From the NCBI GenBank assembly GCA_025358295.1, contig JANYJY010000009.1, forward strand, positions 99,052 through 163,051: a stretch of 64,000 nucleotides of DNA. Reading direction: 5' to 3'. Of the stretch, positions 52,680 to 62,404 are shown in pieces (within the stretch, counting starts at the first letter, position 1; every line of letters begins with the position of its first letter). Below the pieces are notes generated by a model. It ran no database searches. It was not told the origin of the DNA and was given only the letters and a program-made list of their open reading frames with translations. The translations under genes and the position numbers were made by a program. The DNA is from Gammaproteobacteria bacterium. GTDB taxonomy: Bacteria; Pseudomonadota; Gammaproteobacteria; Steroidobacterales; Steroidobacteraceae.

Positions 52680-53440
52680 GGCGACCCGGGGGAAACCGTC
52701 GGACAGCCCTTCACTTCAAGCCGCACGATGCGTCCGGCCTCACCTTGCAAATCGGCGGGGTTCAATAAACTGTCGGTTGGCTTCAAGTCGATGTCGATCC
52801 AATACACATTGCCGGTGCGCTTGCGGTCCGCGATTCCCGGATTGAACCCTAATGCCTGCGCTTGGGCAACCCGAGCCTGGGCGCGCTTCGGTTCGCTGTA
52901 TAAGCCAAGCGAAATGACGGAGCCGTCATTCGGACCTGGCATCCCCATCGCGTCATCGATGCCGCCCGCTTTGAGCTTTGCCAAAATCTGATCGCCAGCC
53001 GCCCGCGAGGGCGGTAGCGGCAAATAAACCCAAACTCCCGCCCAAACATCTCCCTCGGCGACCCGCTGCCGGGGATCGTAGCCGCCGCCACGCAAAGTGT
53101 TGGCGGCGCGAGCGGCTTCCGACACATCAGGAAACGGCCCGACACTAATACAGCGCTTCACATTGGTGAGCAGCGCCGGCTTTGCGCCCTCGTCAGCGTC
53201 GCTGCGGGCGGGCTCGCCGCCCACGGCAATGCTGCTGCCCGTGGCGCCGTCTCCCGTAACGCCGCCGGCTTCGGCGATCGCCGGATGCTCGGAGTCCGGG
53301 GATTCGGATGCCAGCTTCAGTGTCTTCACGGCAGCCCCTTGAGCCGCCGGATCCGGTGTTTTGGCGATGCCGCGCGACCATAGAAAATAGCCTACGTTGG
53401 CCAGCACCAAACTCACGACAATGCTCTTTAACAGCGTCAA
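52676..53440 (-). CDS. SPOR-domain membrane protein
   Basis: 254 residues. A single N-terminal membrane helix (LKSIVVSLVLANVGYFLW) is followed by an acidic, disordered linker to about residue 90 and a SPOR-like domain with KRCISVGPFPDVSEAARAANTLR and a second half GSVISLGLYSEPKRAQARVAQAQALGF. SPOR domains bind septal peptidoglycan strands lacking stem peptides. It overlaps the birA stop by four bases. Cell-division localisation is likely but not certain. Confidence 0.82.
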   Translation of the reverse strand: MTLLKSIVVSLVLANVGYFLWSRGIAKTPDPAAQGAAVKTLKLASESPDSEHPAIAEAGGVTGDGATGSSIAVGGEPARSDADEGAKPALLTNVKRCISVGPFPDVSEAARAANTLRGGGYDPRQRVAEGDVWAGVWVYLPLPPSRAAGDQILAKLKAGGIDDAMGMPGPNDGSVISLGLYSEPKRAQARVAQAQALGFNPGIADRKRTGNVYWIDIDLKPTDSLLNPADLQGEAGRIVRLEVKGCPTVSPGSP

Positions 53441-54453
53441 GAATCACCTTCAATGGCGCGCAAACTCGCCTCGCCGGACACGAACCGCTGCACAGCCACC
53501 CCGGTATCAAGCTGCAACGCACCTTCGGCGTCGACCCCTAAGGCCGTTCCCAAAACGACGCCATTACCCAACGTCACCCGCGCCGGCCGGCCCTTCAAGG
53601 CATCGAGTGCAGCCCACTCATCCCGGAACGCGGCAAAACCCTCGCGCTCGAACTGCGCCAGCATACTCAAAAGCTCGTCCAAGGTGGCCCCTGCCATCAA
53701 ATTGCGCGACGGCTCGGTAGCGCAGGCATCCGTCAAGGCCGCGACTTTGACGCCGCTGGCTTCGATCTTCCGGCGCGCAGCCGGCGACAGTCGCACATTG
53801 ATGCCGACACCGATCACCACATGCGCAGGCCCACTCGCCTCGGCGCGCAGCTCGATCAGCACGCCGCCCACTTTGCGGTCTTGGAACCAAATATCGTTCG
53901 GCCACTTCAGGGTCACGCCCTGCGCACCCGCACGCCGGGCCGCCCGCACGATGGCGACTCCAACGGCCAAACTCAAGGCCGGCAAGGTACGTACCCCATC
54001 ACCGAAGGTCCAGGCCATCGAGAGCGCGATGCCGCCGCCGAATGGTGCAATCCAGGGCCTGCCGCGGCGACCTCGGCCGGCATGCTGCAATTCAGTTAAG
54101 CAGACGTCCGCGCTGCCGCCGGGCGGCGGATCAAGCGCAAACAGCCGGGTGTTGGTCGAATCCACCTCGAACCGCAGATCGAGATTGCGAAGCCACGATC
54201 GCCGGGGCGAACCGACCTCAGCCTCGATGAGCCGCGCATCAAGCAATTCGACGGGGCTGGACAGGCGGTAACCGCGCCGCGGCAGCGCCTCCACGTCCAG
54301 CCCCAGGGTCCGCAACCGCTCGACGCCCTTCCATACGGCCGCGCGGCTTACGTTGAGCTCCTTCGCCAGCCGCTCGCCGGAATGCAGTCGGCCGTCCGCC
54401 AGCAATACCAGCAGCAAGGGATGATCTAGGCAGCTCGCGATCGAAACAGCCAT
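53437..54453 (-). CDS. birA: Biotin ligase / biotin operon repressor
   Basis: 338 residues from ATG 54453. The N-terminal winged helix (LLVLLADGRLHSGERLAKELNVSRAAVWKGVERLRTLGLDVEALPRRGYRL) is the DNA-binding part, so this is the bifunctional form. The ligase domain has VDSTNTRLFAL, TELQHAGRGRRGRPWIAPFGGGIALSM (biotinoyl-AMP loop), VTLKWPNDIWFQDRKVGGVLIEL and a C-terminal SH3-like part with the TLGNGVVLGTALGVDAEGALQL pattern. It overlaps the 3' end of plsY by 28 bases and the SPOR gene by four. Confidence 0.93.
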   Translation of the reverse strand: MAVSIASCLDHPLLLVLLADGRLHSGERLAKELNVSRAAVWKGVERLRTLGLDVEALPRRGYRLSSPVELLDARLIEAEVGSPRRSWLRNLDLRFEVDSTNTRLFALDPPPGGSADVCLTELQHAGRGRRGRPWIAPFGGGIALSMAWTFGDGVRTLPALSLAVGVAIVRAARRAGAQGVTLKWPNDIWFQDRKVGGVLIELRAEASGPAHVVIGVGINVRLSPAARRKIEASGVKVAALTDACATEPSRNLMAGATLDELLSMLAQFEREGFAAFRDEWAALDALKGRPARVTLGNGVVLGTALGVDAEGALQLDTGVAVQRFVSGEASLRAIEGDS

Positions 54454-55070
54454 AGTCGTCGCACGCGGCTCTCTTGGCCCGCGCGCATGCGGGCGATGTT
54501 GCCGCGGTGCGTGTAGATGACAAATGCGGCGACCGCCGCGCAAAAACTCAGCAACGGAATGTTGTGCGGTTCGAGCAGCAGGACCGCGATCACCAGGGCG
54601 ACGCCTGCCAGCATGGTGGCCAGACCGACGTATCCCGTCAGCAGGAGCACGACGAACCAGCTCAAGACCAGGGGAAGGAGCAGTGGCAGATCCAAGGCCG
54701 CGATCACACCGACCACAGTTGCCGCCCCCTTGCCGCCGCGAAAGCTGAACCACACGGGATAAACATGTCCGACGATGACAGCGAAGCCGCATGCCAAGGC
54801 CAGCCAGTCGCGCGGCAGATCGGGATCGATGCCGACGCCGGGAAGCACTGTCGTCGGCAGCCACCAAACAGCGAACGCACCTTTCGCGATATCGACGACG
54901 AGCACCAGAAATCCAAACAACTTGCCCTGGGTGCGCAGCGCATTCGTGGCGCCCGCGTTGCCGCTGCCCATGCTGCGAATGTCCACCCCGCGCACTCGGC
55001 CCAGTATCAGGCTGCCCAGCAGCGTGCCGAGCAGATAAGCGATGAGCAACTTGACGCCGAGTTCCAACAT
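54426..55070 (-). CDS. plsY: Acyl-phosphate glycerol-3-phosphate acyltransferase
   Basis: First acyl transfer in phospholipid synthesis, inner membrane, 214 residues with about five helices. Motifs: GSGNAGATNALR near residue 36, AVIVGHVYPVWFSFRGGKGAATVVG near 98, and FVIYTHRGNIARM near the C-terminus. Its 3' end overlaps birA by 28 bases, so both starts and stops are tightly packed. Confidence 0.95.
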   Translation of the reverse strand: MLELGVKLLIAYLLGTLLGSLILGRVRGVDIRSMGSGNAGATNALRTQGKLFGFLVLVVDIAKGAFAVWWLPTTVLPGVGIDPDLPRDWLALACGFAVIVGHVYPVWFSFRGGKGAATVVGVIAALDLPLLLPLVLSWFVVLLLTGYVGLATMLAGVALVIAVLLLEPHNIPLLSFCAAVAAFVIYTHRGNIARMRAGQESRVRRLWLFRSRAA

Positions 55071-55103
55071 CCTCGGATTATGACATTAGATGCAATGTCG
55101 TCC

Positions 55104-56060
55104 CTACTGGCGTTTGGGCAGGTGCAGCTCCGCCAGCATGCAGCGTACACCGCCACCGCCGATACGCTCGATGGTGGGAATCGCCACAGGCACCACGCCG
55201 GCGTGCGATTCAAGAATTCGCCGCTGCGCCGCTTCAAGGCTGTCCCACGCCGTCGTCGACAAGGCGATGACCCGGCCGCCCGGGGTTGCCAATTCCAGCA
55301 GGTTGCCGGCGAACTCGAACATCTGCCCCCTTGTTATATCGATGATGTCGTGGCCGGCGGCGCGCAGGCGGCTGAACACGGCGTCGCGGTGCGGCGGCCG
55401 GCCGATCGACTCGCCGCATACCACGGCAAATCGAGTGCCGATGGCCATCACCACATTGGTGTGATACACGGGCTGCGCGCCCGCGCCCTGAGCTTCGAAA
55501 GCGACCAGTTCATAGTCCAATAATTGCGCGAATTCACCCAGGACATCGAGGTCGGTACGCGGCGACAAGCTGGCATAAGCGACCCGATGCGTGCGATCCA
55601 ATACGAGGCTGCCCGTGCCTTCGAGGTACTTCCCCTCTGCCTCGCGATGCGTCAAATCCACCGTTCGCGTCACGCGGAACCGGCCCCTGCTCACCACCCG
55701 ATCGAGAATCTCTTGGCGCCGCTCCAATCGACGGTTGGGCGCCAGCATCGGGTAGAGCGTCACAGTGCCGTCGCTATGAAAGCTGACCCAATTGTTGGGG
55801 AAAATTGCGTCCGGTTTCACCGGCAACGGGGTGTCCGGCGCTATCAGCACCTCGACGTCGGCGCGCTCGAGCGCCCGCGCCACTGCATCGAACTCGCCCA
55901 GGACCAACCTTTGGGTGTCGACATCGTCGGCCGAATCGGCGTCGCGCTGGAACGCATTGCTGGCGGCGGTTTGCGGATTGAAGCCAAAGCTCGCCGGCCG
56001 CACCATGAGCACTGCCGCGGCACTTTGGGGTTCCTGGCCTGAATGAGCGGGGTCCGACAT
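55104..56060 (-). CDS. CtlX-type citrulline/arginine-deiminase-related hydrolase
   Basis: A 318-residue protein of the amidinotransferase (guanidino-group-modifying) superfamily. The features are AVLMVRPASFGFNPQTA, IFPNNWVSFHSDGTVTLYPM (conserved Asn/Asp pair), PVYHTNVVMAIG (catalytic His) and ERIGGGGVRCMLAELHLP (catalytic Cys near the C-terminus). This pattern fits the CtlX group, which hydrolyses citrulline to ornithine. Substrate is by family similarity only. No urea-cycle gene is next to it. Confidence 0.8.
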   Translation of the reverse strand: MSDPAHSGQEPQSAAAVLMVRPASFGFNPQTAASNAFQRDADSADDVDTQRLVLGEFDAVARALERADVEVLIAPDTPLPVKPDAIFPNNWVSFHSDGTVTLYPMLAPNRRLERRQEILDRVVSRGRFRVTRTVDLTHREAEGKYLEGTGSLVLDRTHRVAYASLSPRTDLDVLGEFAQLLDYELVAFEAQGAGAQPVYHTNVVMAIGTRFAVVCGESIGRPPHRDAVFSRLRAAGHDIIDITRGQMFEFAGNLLELATPGGRVIALSTTAWDSLEAAQRRILESHAGVVPVAIPTIERIGGGGVRCMLAELHLPKRQ

Positions 56061-56217
56061 GGCTGGGGACTATATCAGGCGGCCGCCTCGCATTGCCCGT
56101 TGACAGACCCCGCCGGTTTCATCAAGGTTAGTGGGCTGGATCCGCTACAATTTCGGGCCTCATTAATGTCGATCCAGCAAATCTGCAGTTGCCCTTTGGG
56201 CCAAATTCGGGGGAGCC

Positions 56218-57744
56218 TTGGCGGTTTCAATTGCCAAATCATTGCTCGTGCTCGCGTTCGCGCTGGTCGCCGCCGACGCGTGCGCCGCGAAGACACCGGC
56301 GCCCCCTAAGCCGCCGGACACGTACCCGTTCACGTTCGATACCTTGCTGGCGGACGCCAAACGCCGGGCCTCTACTCCCTATTCGCCGCAACACAATCGA
56401 TTGCCTGCCGGCCTCGACAAATTGAGCCCCGAGCAATACCGCAGCATCCGCTTCAATCCAGATGCCGGCATTTGGCGCACGGAGCAACTGCCGTTTCGTC
56501 TCGAATTGCTGCGGGCCGGGTACAATTTGCAAACGGCCGTCACCGTCTCCACCGTTGCAGACGGTGTGGCTCACGATGTCGTGGCGACGCCGGCCATGTT
56601 CCAAATGCAGTCCGCCTTTCCCGCGCAACTGGACAAGGTCTCGCTGCCGCTGTCCGGCTTTCGCGTTCGGAGCCGCATCAACTCGACCAAGATCTGGGAC
56701 GAATTTCTCGTGTTCCAGGGAGCAAGCTACTTCCGGGCCGTCGCCAAGAGTCTGCTGTATGGCCTGTCGGCGCGCGGGCTTGCAATCGATACCGCCGAGC
56801 CGTCGGGCGAGGAATTTCCGCTGTTCACGCATTTCTGGATTGAGCAGCCGGTTCCGCATTCGACGACCATCGTGATTTACGCCTTGCTCGAAAGCGCATC
56901 GACGACGGGTGCCTACCAATTCACCGTGCAGCCGGGCGTTGAGACCTTCACCGACGTGGACATGACTTTGTTCCCGCGCAGTGAAATTCGCGTGGCTGGC
57001 ATCGCGCCGCTTACCTCGATGTTTTTGTTCGATGAAACCAATCGCGGGCGTCTGGATGACTACCGGCCGGAGGTGCACGACTCCGACGGTCTGATGATCG
57101 CGGCGACCTCCGGCGAACAAATATTCAGGCCGCTGGCGAATCCGATCAAACTCCAAGTGTCTACATTCACCACCCAGCAGCCGCAAGGGTTCGGCCTGGT
57201 GCAGCGGTCCCGCCAGCAGAGCGATTTTCAGGATTTCGATGCGCAATACGAACGTCGGCCAAGCGCTTGGATCGAGCCCAAGAGCGATTGGGGGCCGGGT
57301 TCGGTCGAGCTGGTGGAAATACCATCCGGGCGCGAGAGCAATGACAACATCGTGGCGTTTTGGCGTCCATCGCAGCCATTGACGCCCGGACGTGCCGCTC
57401 ATTTCGCCTACCGTATCGTATGGAACGCCGAGCCCACGCAGCCCAAGTCCCTGGGCAAGACCATCGCCACCCGTTCCGGCGCCAGTCTCGACGGCAAGCG
57501 GCGCGTATTCTTGCTGGATTTCGTCGGGGCGGGCGAAAAAATCGATGGCTTGCGCCTCGACCTATCGTCGTCCGCCGGCAGAATTTCCAATGCCGCGCTC
57601 ATGTCGAACAGCGCCTTGCACGGCTTGCGCGCCAGCTTTGAGATCGATCCTCGTGACGCCGAACTGATCGAACTGCGGTTGCGCATCATGCGCGGCGATC
57701 GGCCGGTGACCGAGACATGGCTGTATCGATGGACATCCAGCTGA
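56218..57744 (+). CDS. opgG: Glucan biosynthesis periplasmic protein OpgG
   Basis: Periplasmic protein for osmoregulated periplasmic glucans. It has 508 residues from TTG 56218 with GGGGAG four bases upstream; no ATG gives a signal peptide. A signal peptide covers residues 1-23 (ending ACA/AK). Family features: PYSPQHNRLPAGLDKLSPEQYRSIRF, SGEEFPLFTHFWIEQP, IAPLTSMFLFDETNRGRLDDYRPEVHDSDGL and WIEPKSDWGPGSVELVEIPSGRESNDNIVAFWRP. It overlaps opgH by 28 bases. Confidence 0.93.
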   Translation: MAVSIAKSLLVLAFALVAADACAAKTPAPPKPPDTYPFTFDTLLADAKRRASTPYSPQHNRLPAGLDKLSPEQYRSIRFNPDAGIWRTEQLPFRLELLRAGYNLQTAVTVSTVADGVAHDVVATPAMFQMQSAFPAQLDKVSLPLSGFRVRSRINSTKIWDEFLVFQGASYFRAVAKSLLYGLSARGLAIDTAEPSGEEFPLFTHFWIEQPVPHSTTIVIYALLESASTTGAYQFTVQPGVETFTDVDMTLFPRSEIRVAGIAPLTSMFLFDETNRGRLDDYRPEVHDSDGLMIAATSGEQIFRPLANPIKLQVSTFTTQQPQGFGLVQRSRQQSDFQDFDAQYERRPSAWIEPKSDWGPGSVELVEIPSGRESNDNIVAFWRPSQPLTPGRAAHFAYRIVWNAEPTQPKSLGKTIATRSGASLDGKRRVFLLDFVGAGEKIDGLRLDLSSSAGRISNAALMSNSALHGLRASFEIDPRDAELIELRLRIMRGDRPVTETWLYRWTSS

Positions 57745-59867
57745 GTTCCGCCACTGCGGTGCCACCGCACACCGCGCCGGGCGGCATGCCGCCCGACAGC
57801 CCATTGCACATGCCGCCGCAGGATCTGCACAACCGGCCGCTGCGCCGCGAACGCCGGGCGCCAAGCGCCGCGGTTCTGTACGCACGCTTCATTCTCATAA
57901 CGATCACCGCGGGCGTCACGACTTACGGCGTGTACCAAATGTTGCAGGTCGTACGATTCGCCAGCATGACGCTGCTGCAAGGCATGATGATTTTTTTCTT
58001 TGCGGTGTCGCTCGGCTGGATAGCTTTCGCTGCAGGTTCGGTATTGGCAGGCGCGTCGAAACGGCGCGACCCGGACCTCAATGCGGATGCAGCGGAATCG
58101 CGGACGGCGCTGGTCATGCCCATTTACAATGAGGACCCGCTGCGTACCACAGCAGCGCTGCAGGCCATGGCGGAAGCGCTCGCACAGATCGGCGCCAATC
58201 GCGGCTTCGAAATCGTGATTCTCTCTGACTCGACCAATGCGGACGCCTGGATTCGTGAGAGCCTGAGCGTGGATCGGCTGCGCAACTCGCTGCTCACCAT
58301 CATGCCGGTCTGGTATCGGCGGCGCTGGCAGAACATCGCGCGCAAATCCGGCAATCTGGAGGAATTCGTGGTGCGGTGGGGCGGCCGCTACGATCACATG
58401 ATCGTGCTCGACGCCGACAGCCTGATCGATGCTCCCACTCTGCGGCGTCTGGCCCAGGCAATGCGCGCCGACCCCGATTTGGGAATTTTGCAGACCGCTC
58501 CGCAACTCATCGGCGCGACGACCTTTTTTGGCCGCCTGCAGCAATTCGCGGCCTGCGTGTATGGACCCGTCATCACGCGCGGACTGAGCGCGTGGTCGGG
58601 CGATAGTTGCAATTATTGGGGACATAACGCCATCATTCGCATGGTTGCATTCGCTCAGAATTGCGGGCTGCCCAAGCTCGCGGGCCGCAAACCCTTCGGC
58701 GGATTCATTCTTTCGCATGATTTCGTCGAGGCTGCGCTCATGCGCCGCGGCGGCTGGAAGGTGCGCATGGCCACCGACTGCGGGGGATCATGGGAAGAAT
58801 CCCCGCCGTCGTTGATCGACGTGGCGATTCGCGATCGCCGCTGGGCTCAAGGCAATCTGCAACACATGAAGATCATCGGATCCAGCGGACTGAGTTTCGT
58901 CAGCCGCATGCACCTCGGCGTCGGCATCATGAGCTACCTATCCTCGCCGCTTTGGCTGGTGATGCTCGGCATCGGTTTCGCGCTCGCGGTGCAATCGCAT
59001 TTGATTCGCCCGGAATATTTCAATCACGATTTTCAGCTGTTCCCGACATGGCCGCGGTTCGATGTTGAATTAATGATGGCCCTGTTCTGGTTCAGCATGG
59101 TGGTGCTTCTGATACCGAAGATGCTCGGATTGATTCATGCCCTCCTGTCCGGGCGAATCCGCCGCGGCGGCGGCGGCGTGATCGGCATCGCCGCAAGCTT
59201 TCTGCTCGAGGTCGTGCTGTCGGCACTTTATGCGCCGATACTCATGCTGATTCATTGCCGCCATGTCTTTGAGGTGTTCATGGGACGCGACTCCGGCTGG
59301 AAGCCGCAGCGGCGTGGTGGCGGCACGACTTGGTCCGATGCCTGGCATTATCACAAGCGACACATGCTCTTGAGCTGCATGACCGCGGTGATCGTCTGGT
59401 TTCTCTCGCCACCGCTGCTCGCGTGGCTGTCGCCGGCGCTATTGGGGCTTTTTCTCGCCGTGCCCTTGTCGCGCGCCAGCGGCAGCGAAAGCCTCGGCAG
59501 AGTGCTCTCTCGGTTCGCGCTGCTGCGCACGCCCGAGGAAATCGACACCCCCGCGCTGGTGGCGCGTCGCCGTGAACTCATGCGCGCGGCGAGCGCGCCG
59601 CCGGAGGATGGCCTGCGCCACCTGGCGCGCAACCGAGATTCGCGGCTGCAGCACATCAAAGGCAATCTGCCCAGGCCTGCGGATCCCCGCGGCCGTCCCG
59701 ACCCGTATGCCTTCACCGCGGAACAGAAGCTCAAAGACGCGCTGTCACTCGATGAGGTTCTGAGCTGGCTGACGCCGGCCGAGCGCGTCGAAGTGGCCGG
59801 CGACGCTCGATTGCTCAACCAGCTGGCACTTTTGCCGGATGCCGAATATCCCCAGTTCTTGATTTAG
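57717..59867 (+). CDS. opgH: Glucans biosynthesis glucosyltransferase OpgH
   Basis: Inner-membrane GT2 enzyme that polymerises glucose from UDP-glucose into the OPG backbone and can affect FtsZ in E. coli. It has 716 residues (E. coli 847); ATG 57729 is an alternative start. Membrane helices lie at about 63-100, 395-425, 440-470, 490-520 and 550-585. Motifs: MPIYNEDPLRTTAAL, VILSDSTNADAWIRE, MIVLDADSLIDAPTL and the Q/RxxRW-like RDRRWAQGNLQHMKI. Middle gene of opgG-opgH-opgD. Confidence 0.94.
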   Translation: MAVSMDIQLSSATAVPPHTAPGGMPPDSPLHMPPQDLHNRPLRRERRAPSAAVLYARFILITITAGVTTYGVYQMLQVVRFASMTLLQGMMIFFFAVSLGWIAFAAGSVLAGASKRRDPDLNADAAESRTALVMPIYNEDPLRTTAALQAMAEALAQIGANRGFEIVILSDSTNADAWIRESLSVDRLRNSLLTIMPVWYRRRWQNIARKSGNLEEFVVRWGGRYDHMIVLDADSLIDAPTLRRLAQAMRADPDLGILQTAPQLIGATTFFGRLQQFAACVYGPVITRGLSAWSGDSCNYWGHNAIIRMVAFAQNCGLPKLAGRKPFGGFILSHDFVEAALMRRGGWKVRMATDCGGSWEESPPSLIDVAIRDRRWAQGNLQHMKIIGSSGLSFVSRMHLGVGIMSYLSSPLWLVMLGIGFALAVQSHLIRPEYFNHDFQLFPTWPRFDVELMMALFWFSMVVLLIPKMLGLIHALLSGRIRRGGGGVIGIAASFLLEVVLSALYAPILMLIHCRHVFEVFMGRDSGWKPQRRGGGTTWSDAWHYHKRHMLLSCMTAVIVWFLSPPLLAWLSPALLGLFLAVPLSRASGSESLGRVLSRFALLRTPEEIDTPALVARRRELMRAASAPPEDGLRHLARNRDSRLQHIKGNLPRPADPRGRPDPYAFTAEQKLKDALSLDEVLSWLTPAERVEVAGDARLLNQLALLPDAEYPQFLI

Positions 59868-59880
59868 AGGAATAGGAATA

Positions 59881-61485
59881 ATGCTCCCACGACGCGCAAT
59901 ACTTAAATCAGCGGTGGCGCTGGCGGCTGCAGGATGGGCGTTGCCTGAAATCGGCTCCGGCGGGCCGGCTACGCCCGCCACACCGGGCCAGCCCTTCGAC
60001 TATGCCTGGCTCAAGGGCCAGGCGCGCAAGCTCGCCGGTGCGGCCTATCAGGCGTCTCAGGACATCCTGCCGCCGGCGATGGCGAAGCTCAGCTACGACC
60101 AATTTCAATCCCTGCGTTTTCGCACCGATCACGCCCTGTGGGCGAATTCCGGCTTGGCGTTTCGCCTGCAATTTTTTCACGTCGGCAGAAGTTTCACCGA
60201 GCCCGTGCGCTTGTTCGAGATCGTCGACGGCCAATCGCGCGAAATCGTCTACGACACCGCGATGTTCGAATTCGACAAGGCGGGCATCGATCCGAAATTG
60301 ATGCGCGATCACGCAGGTTTCGCGGGATTCCGGGTGCAGTTCGTGACGAACTGGAAGGCCGATGTGGCCGCCTATCTGGGGGCCAGCTATTTTCGCGCCG
60401 TAGGCGGGGACACGCGACAATACGGATTGTCGGCTCGCGCGCTCGCCGTGGACACCGCGTTCCCACGTCCGGAGGAATTTCCGCGCTTTACGGCATTCTG
60501 GTTCGAACGCCCGGCCAAGGATTCGGGGACGCTGACCCTGTATGCCTTGATGGATTCGCCCAGCATTGCCGGAGCATTGCGCTTTCAGATTGCGCCCGGC
60601 GGCACCCAGATCATGGACATCGACAGTGCCCTGTATCCGCGCAAGCCGATCGAGAGACTGGGCGTAGCGCCCCTGACCAGCATGTTCTTCTACGGCGAGA
60701 ACGACCGGCGCGGCGCGAATGACTGGCGGCCCGAAATCCACGACTCCGACGGCTTGTCGATGTGGACCGGGGCCGGTGAGTGGATCTGGCGGCCGCTGAC
60801 GAACCCGGCGCAATTGCACTTCAGCTCCTACGTGGACGACAACCCGCGCGGCTTCGGCTTGCTGCAAAGGGATCGGAACTTCGATCACTATCAAGACGAT
60901 GGCGTTTATTACGATCGCCGCCCGAGTTTATGGATTGAGCCCAAACCCGGCGTGAGCGGCGGCTGGGGCAAAGGCTCGGTTCAATTGGTAGAGATCCCGA
61001 CGGTGGATGAAACCTTCGATAACATCGTTGCGTTCTGGAATCCGCTGGAGAAACCCAAGCCGGGACAGGAGATGCTGTTCGGCTACCGCATGTACTGGGG
61101 CACGCACATGCCGTTTGCCTCGTCCCTAGCGCAGACCATTGCGACGCGCACCGGTATCGGCGGCACCGTCGGGCTGAAGCGCCAATACTATTCGTGGCAT
61201 TTCGCGGTCGATTTCGCCGGCGGCGAACTCGGCGCACTTGCCAAGGACGCCCCCGTCGAGGCCGTGATCACTTCGTCGCGAGGTCAAACCGAACACGTCA
61301 CCGCCCACTATGTCGAAGAATTTCACGGCTACCGCGCGCTGTTCGACGTCAGGCCGCCCGAGGACAGCGTGGAGCCCATCGATCTTCGCCTGTACTTGCG
61401 CGTCGACGGCAGGCCGCTGACCGAAACGTGGATCTATCTGTGGACGCCTCCTTCCTTGAAGGAACGCAAGGCAGCGCTGACTTAA
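59881..61485 (+). CDS. opgD: Glucan biosynthesis protein OpgD
   Basis: A paralogue of OpgG, 534 residues, with a twin-arginine-type signal (LPRRAILKSAVALAAAGWALP) instead of a Sec-type leader. AGGAAT precedes the ATG. It shares with OpgG the AKLSYDQFQSLRF, EEFPRFTAFWFERP, VAPLTSMFFYGENDRRGANDWRPEIHDSDGLS and WIEPKPGVSGGWGKGSVQLVEIPTVDETFDNIVAFW blocks. OpgD is reported to control glucan backbone structure in E. coli. It is 13 bases after opgH. Confidence 0.92.
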   Translation: MLPRRAILKSAVALAAAGWALPEIGSGGPATPATPGQPFDYAWLKGQARKLAGAAYQASQDILPPAMAKLSYDQFQSLRFRTDHALWANSGLAFRLQFFHVGRSFTEPVRLFEIVDGQSREIVYDTAMFEFDKAGIDPKLMRDHAGFAGFRVQFVTNWKADVAAYLGASYFRAVGGDTRQYGLSARALAVDTAFPRPEEFPRFTAFWFERPAKDSGTLTLYALMDSPSIAGALRFQIAPGGTQIMDIDSALYPRKPIERLGVAPLTSMFFYGENDRRGANDWRPEIHDSDGLSMWTGAGEWIWRPLTNPAQLHFSSYVDDNPRGFGLLQRDRNFDHYQDDGVYYDRRPSLWIEPKPGVSGGWGKGSVQLVEIPTVDETFDNIVAFWNPLEKPKPGQEMLFGYRMYWGTHMPFASSLAQTIATRTGIGGTVGLKRQYYSWHFAVDFAGGELGALAKDAPVEAVITSSRGQTEHVTAHYVEEFHGYRALFDVRPPEDSVEPIDLRLYLRVDGRPLTETWIYLWTPPSLKERKAALT

Positions 61486-61535
61486 GGCACCGCAGCACGG
61501 ACGGACTCATCGCCGGTCCTGGCCCAGTCGCTGCC

Positions 61536-61566
61536 CTCAAGAGCCGCCCTAGGGACGGCTCTTGAG
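61536..61566. terminator. Hairpin between convergent opgD and the next gene
   Basis: Left arm CTCAAGAGCCG (61536-61546), nine-base loop, right arm CGGCTCTTGAG (61556-61566): an 11-bp perfect stem. It overlaps the last codons of the minus-strand gene. There is no T-run on either side, so it is a weak terminator at best. Confidence 0.4.
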
Positions 61567-62205
61567 CGTCGGCAGCCGCTGAGTATCGCCGGTGGTCCTG
61601 CGCAGATCGCGTTCCCGATTGATGCGCGCACCGCTTTGGCGCGGATTGAGGATGATCCAGCGCCATTCATCGAGCTGGTGCTTGAGAAGCGGCAGCAGCG
61701 ACCGTTCGGAAGCCGACTCCACGTCCGTTTCGGGAAAAAGCGTGCTGCAATAAAGATCGAAGTACTCGGCGTACAGATTCTCGTAGTGCTGCATCGGATC
61801 GAGAAATGCCGGATCGTGAACCACGCCGGTTCCCAGGTGGCTCGCGCACAGGAAGCTGCAAGCCTTGCGCACGTAGCCGCCGTGTTCAGTGATTACTGCG
61901 TACTGGTAGCCGCGCGTCGGATAGAAATGATTGAGAATCGACGTGCGCTCATTGCCGCGAACTTCCTTGCGCCGCAGGTACTCGAATAAAGCCTTGCCGT
62001 GAATCAAGCGCAACGTGGTCTGGCGCAGCGCCGCTGCCTGAATTCGCAGCACTCCATATTCGGCGACGTGCCGCATCAGGCCGGAGTGCTCGCTCTCCCA
62101 TAATTGCCAAGTCTTGGGGTTCTCGAAAACTCGGTGTGCGACCAGGTGTTCTTGAACATCGCCGCTGTGCAGAGCCACTTCGATGCGATCCGTCGACTCG
62201 CGCAT
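61549..62205 (-). CDS. Hypothetical protein, unknown family
   Basis: 218 residues from ATG 62205; a TTG at 62238 is an alternative, and neither has a clear ribosome-binding site. It is soluble, with many charged and aromatic residues: RESTDRIEVALHSGDVQEHL, NPKTWQLWESEHSGLMRHVAEYGVLR, GNERTSILNHFYPTRGYQYAVITEHGGYVRKACSFLCASHLG and PMQHYENLYAEYFDLYCSTLF. No catalytic motif is recognised. Convergent with opgD and 160 bases downstream of the diguanylate cyclase on the same strand. Confidence 0.65.
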   Translation of the reverse strand: MRESTDRIEVALHSGDVQEHLVAHRVFENPKTWQLWESEHSGLMRHVAEYGVLRIQAAALRQTTLRLIHGKALFEYLRRKEVRGNERTSILNHFYPTRGYQYAVITEHGGYVRKACSFLCASHLGTGVVHDPAFLDPMQHYENLYAEYFDLYCSTLFPETDVESASERSLLPLLKHQLDEWRWIILNPRQSGARINRERDLRRTTGDTQRLPTLKSRP

Positions 62206-62404
62206 GAGGCGTGAATGAGTTATGGCACTGCGGTGCAAGGGCGACGTCCTCCTGCGGCGTTAATATTCTCGCGGTGACGTCCTTGCCAACCCACGCGGAC
62301 GGGAGCAAATCCCGATGCCTTACGTTACGGTAAATCGGCGGACTTGAAAAGCGGGTTTTTTTGTGCCATGCGGGGCGGGATATGGGAAACAGTGACTCAG
62401 TAAG

